Of a stretch of DNA of 64,000 bases, positions 61,683-64,000 are shown one piece after another. A program made the translations under genes and the position numbers. Source of the stretch: Dokdonella_A sp044227025. GTDB taxonomy: Bacteria > Pseudomonadota > Gammaproteobacteria > Xanthomonadales > Rhodanobacteraceae. Below the pieces are notes generated by a model that did not search any database, was not told the origin of the DNA, and saw only the letters and a program-made list of their open reading frames with translations. Position 1 is the first letter of the stretch. Every line of letters starts with the position of its first letter. The stretch lies in contig NZ_JBGAFX010000007.1 of NCBI RefSeq assembly GCF_044227025.1, positions 1-64,000 of the forward strand, given 5' to 3'.

Positions 61683-64000
61683 TCAGGCCTGGCGCAGGCG
61701 ATCGAGCTGCTCGCGCAGCGCCGCCTCGGTTGCCGTGAAATCGGCGAGGCGCTGCTTTTCCTGTTCGACCACGGCCGCCGGCGTCTTCTCACCGAAATTC
61801 GCCAGCTTCGCCGCGGCCTTCGCGCGCTCGCCGTCGATGCGGGAGATTTCCTTGTCCAGGCGCTGCTTCTCGGCGTCGAGGTCGATCAGGCCGGCGAGCG
61901 GGATCAGCACCTTCAACTCGCCGACGACGGCGGCAGCAGACGCGGGTTCGTGTTCCCCGGCTGCGAGCCAGCGTTGGGATTCGGCGCGGGCGAGGAAGCC
62001 GATCTGCGCCGCGAATTTGCCCGCGCGTGCGCGGTCGCCGGCGTTGCCGCCCGCGTAGAGCAACGGAATCTCCTTGCGCGGCGCGATGTTCATCTCGCTG
62101 CGGATGCGGCGCACCTGGGTCAGCACCGCCTTCAGCCATTCGATCTCGGCACTGGCCGCCTCGTCCACGATGAAGTCGCTCGCGCGCGGATACGCCAGGG
62201 TGGAGACGCTGATCGCCTCGATGCCGAGGTGGGGTTTGACTTCGCTCCAGACTTCTTCGGTTATGAACGGCATCAATGGATGCAATGCGCGCAGCACGGC
62301 GTCGAGTACGGTCAGCAGCGTACGGCGAGTCGAAGCCGCGGCTGCCACGTCGCCCCCATTGAGCGCAGGTTTGGCCAGTTCCAGAAACCAGTCGCAATAG
62401 TCGTTCCAGACGAACTCGTACAGTGCCTGTGCCAGCAGGTCGAAGCGGTAGGTCGTGAAATGCGCTTCGACATCGGCGAGCGTCTGGTGCAGGCGCGTGA
62501 GGATCCAGCGCTCCGCTTCGGTCACCGGCTCGGTGGTGCCCGCGGGTACGATCGCTGCCGTTGACGCTCCCACGTTCATGAGCACGAAGCGCGCCGCGTT
62601 CCACAGCTTGTTGCAGAAGTTGCGATAGCCGTCGGCGCGCTTGAGGTCGAAGTTGATCGTGCGGCCATAGGTCGCGAGCGCGGCGAAGGTGAAGCGCAAC
62701 GCATCGGCGCCTACCGCGGCGATGCCTTGCGGGTACTCCTTGCGGATGCGCTTCTCGACCTTCTCGCGCACCTGCGGGATCAGCAGTGAGGCAGTCGACT
62801 TCTTCACCAGCGACTCGAGGTCGATGCCGTCGATGAGGTCGAGCGGGTCGATCGTGTTGCCCTTCGATTTCGACATCTTCTGGCCTTCCGCATCACGCAC
62901 GATCGCGTTGATGTAGACCTCGCGGAACGGCACCTTGCCGGTGAAGTACCGGGTCGCCATGACCATGCGCGCGACCCAGAAGAAGATGATGTCGAAGCCG
63001 GTGACCAGCACGTTGCTCGGCACGAACGCCTTGAACTGCTCCCATTCGGTCGCGCGTTCGGGGGTTTCGCCCGGCCAGCCGAGCGTCGAGAACGGCCACA
63101 GCGCGGACGAGAACCAGGTGTCGAGCACGTCCTCGTCGCGGCGCAACGCGCCCACCGGCGGGCTCGCCGCGTGCGCGAGCGCGTCGGCTTCGTCCTCGCC
63201 GACGAAGATGTTGCCGGCCTCGTCGTACCACGCCGGGATCTGGTGGCCCCACCAGAGCTGGCGACTGACGCACCAGTCCTGGATGTTTTCCAGCCACTGG
63301 TTGTAGGTCGTGGTCCAGTTGTCGGGAACAAACCTGATGTCGCCGTCGCGCACCGCGGCGAGCGCGGGCTCGATGATCGCCTTGCGCCCGCCCGGTCGAC
63401 CATCGGCGAGCGTGTCGCGCGTGAGGTCGAGGAACCACTGGTCGGTCAGCATCGGTTCGATCACCGCATCGGAGCGCTGGCTGATCGGCACCTGCAGCTT
63501 GTGCTTCTTCGTCTCGACCAGCAGGCCGGCCGCCTCGAGGTCGGCGAGCACGGCCTTGCGCGCGACGAAGCGGTCCATGCCGCGGTATTTTTCCGGAGCG
63601 TTGTCGTTGACCTTCGCATCAAGCGCAAGGATCGTGATCGGCACGAGCTTGTGGCGCGCGCCGACCTGCCAGTCGTTGAAATCGTGCGCGGGCGTGATCT
63701 TCACCGCGCCGGTACCGAATTCGCGCTCGACGTAGTCGTCGGCGATGACCGGGATCTCGCGATCGGTCAGCGGAAGCTTGAGGGATTTACCGATCAGCGC
63801 CTGGTAGCGTTCGTCCTCGGGATGCACCGCAACGGCGACGTCGCCGAGCATCGTCTCGGGGCGCGTCGTCGCGACGACCAGGCCTTCACCGCCATCGGAT
63901 GCCGGATAGCGGATCAGCCACAGCGAGCCGTCCTTCTCCTCGTTGTTGACCTCGAGGTCGGACACCGCGGTCATCAGCACCGGGTCCCAGTTGACGAGGC
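61683..64000 (-). CDS. valS: valyl-tRNA synthetase, C-terminal part (5' end beyond window)
   Basis: This is the class I enzyme that charges tRNA-Val. The frame continues past base 64000; visible residues start NWDPVLMTAVSDLEV. The editing (CP1) domain follows with ATTRPETMLGDVAVAVHPEDERY and KITPAHDFNDWQVG. The second half has the KMSKSKGNTIDP catalytic signature and GADALRFTFAAL. The anticodon-binding domain is WILTRLHQTLADVE, and the C-terminal coiled-coil ends LREQLDRLRQA. The stop is three bases from the sulfotransferase fusion start, so the two may be co-transcribed. Confidence 0.98.
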   Translation of the reverse strand, partial: LVNWDPVLMTAVSDLEVNNEEKDGSLWLIRYPASDGGEGLVVATTRPETMLGDVAVAVHPEDERYQALIGKSLKLPLTDREIPVIADDYVEREFGTGAVKITPAHDFNDWQVGARHKLVPITILALDAKVNDNAPEKYRGMDRFVARKAVLADLEAAGLLVETKKHKLQVPISQRSDAVIEPMLTDQWFLDLTRDTLADGRPGGRKAIIEPALAAVRDGDIRFVPDNWTTTYNQWLENIQDWCVSRQLWWGHQIPAWYDEAGNIFVGEDEADALAHAASPPVGALRRDEDVLDTWFSSALWPFSTLGWPGETPERATEWEQFKAFVPSNVLVTGFDIIFFWVARMVMATRYFTGKVPFREVYINAIVRDAEGQKMSKSKGNTIDPLDLIDGIDLESLVKKSTASLLIPQVREKVEKRIRKEYPQGIAAVGADALRFTFAALATYGRTINFDLKRADGYRNFCNKLWNAARFVLMNVGASTAAIVPAGTTEPVTEAERWILTRLHQTLADVEAHFTTYRFDLLAQALYEFVWNDYCDWFLELAKPALNGGDVAAAASTRRTLLTVLDAVLRALHPLMPFITEEVWSEVKPHLGIEAISVSTLAYPRASDFIVDEAASAEIEWLKAVLTQVRRIRSEMNIAPRKEIPLLYAGGNAGDRARAGKFAAQIGFLARAESQRWLAAGEHEPASAAAVVGELKVLIPLAGLIDLDAEKQRLDKEISRIDGERAKAAAKLANFGEKTPAAVVEQEKQRLADFTATEAALREQLDRLRQA

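Overview
The window is high-GC, densely coded proteobacterial chromosome (about two thirds G+C by eye). It looks like a gammaproteobacterium of the order Xanthomonadales, most likely Rhodanobacteraceae or a close relative such as Dokdonella. This rests on the gene set (a homogentisate pathway beside tryptophan 2,3-dioxygenase, a branched-chain-type dehydrogenase operon, an SAH riboswitch before ahcY, PilU, a large TonB receptor, TPR-sulfotransferases) and on dispersed intergenic palindromic repeats of a kind common in that order. The placement is an inference; no rRNA or tRNA gene was recognised.

Layout. 1-0.7 kb: 3' end of an IS110 transposase and a YdeI-like protein. 0.7-2.4 kb: ahcY with its SAH riboswitch. 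2.4-8.5 kb: small unknown protein, two large secreted proteins, one exported unknown. 8.6-15.1 kb (minus strand): metK, a VOC protein, cdd and an E2/E1-beta/E1-alpha operon interrupted by two small membrane-protein genes. 15.2-23.7 kb: kynA, a POT peptide transporter, a MarR regulator, then hppD-hmgA-methyltransferase-fahA-maiA, which takes tyrosine through homogentisate to fumarate and acetoacetate. 23.8-32.2 kb: a huge secreted BNR-like protein, a family 2 glycosyltransferase, mtgA and a subtilisin-like protease. 32.4-36.6 kb: a putative outer-membrane protein and a TonB-dependent receptor. 36.7-40.0 kb: two tandem TPR-sulfotransferases. 40.2-43.7 kb: pilU, two DUF4398-type envelope proteins, a repeat array and a DUF465 protein. 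43.9-47.8 kb: transsulfuration genes (cbs, metB/mccB) separated by a DUF4214-methyltransferase and debris of a second copy. 47.9-51.2 kb: an FG-GAP secreted protein and proS. 51.6-58.8 kb: a DUF4124 protein, pssA, a GAF-SpoIIE-HATPase phosphatase, a STAS protein and an MCE/Mla-type lipid ABC transporter. 58.8-64.0 kb: a HolD-like candidate, rimI, a sulfotransferase-Wzt C-domain fusion and valS, which runs off the window.

Two themes stand out. First, five secreted proteins share the short peptide [IML]-F-x-[DN]-G-F-D. It lies at or near the C-terminus in three and is inserted into a domain loop in two. I cannot assign it to any sorting tag I know. Second, pssA is followed by an apparently intact partner-switching pair (phosphatase/kinase-like protein plus STAS antagonist) in the same run of overlapping genes as a lipid transporter of the MCE family, which suggests signal-controlled phospholipid trafficking. 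Methyl-cycle and sulfur genes (ahcY, metK, cbs, metB) recur across the window but lie in separate operons.
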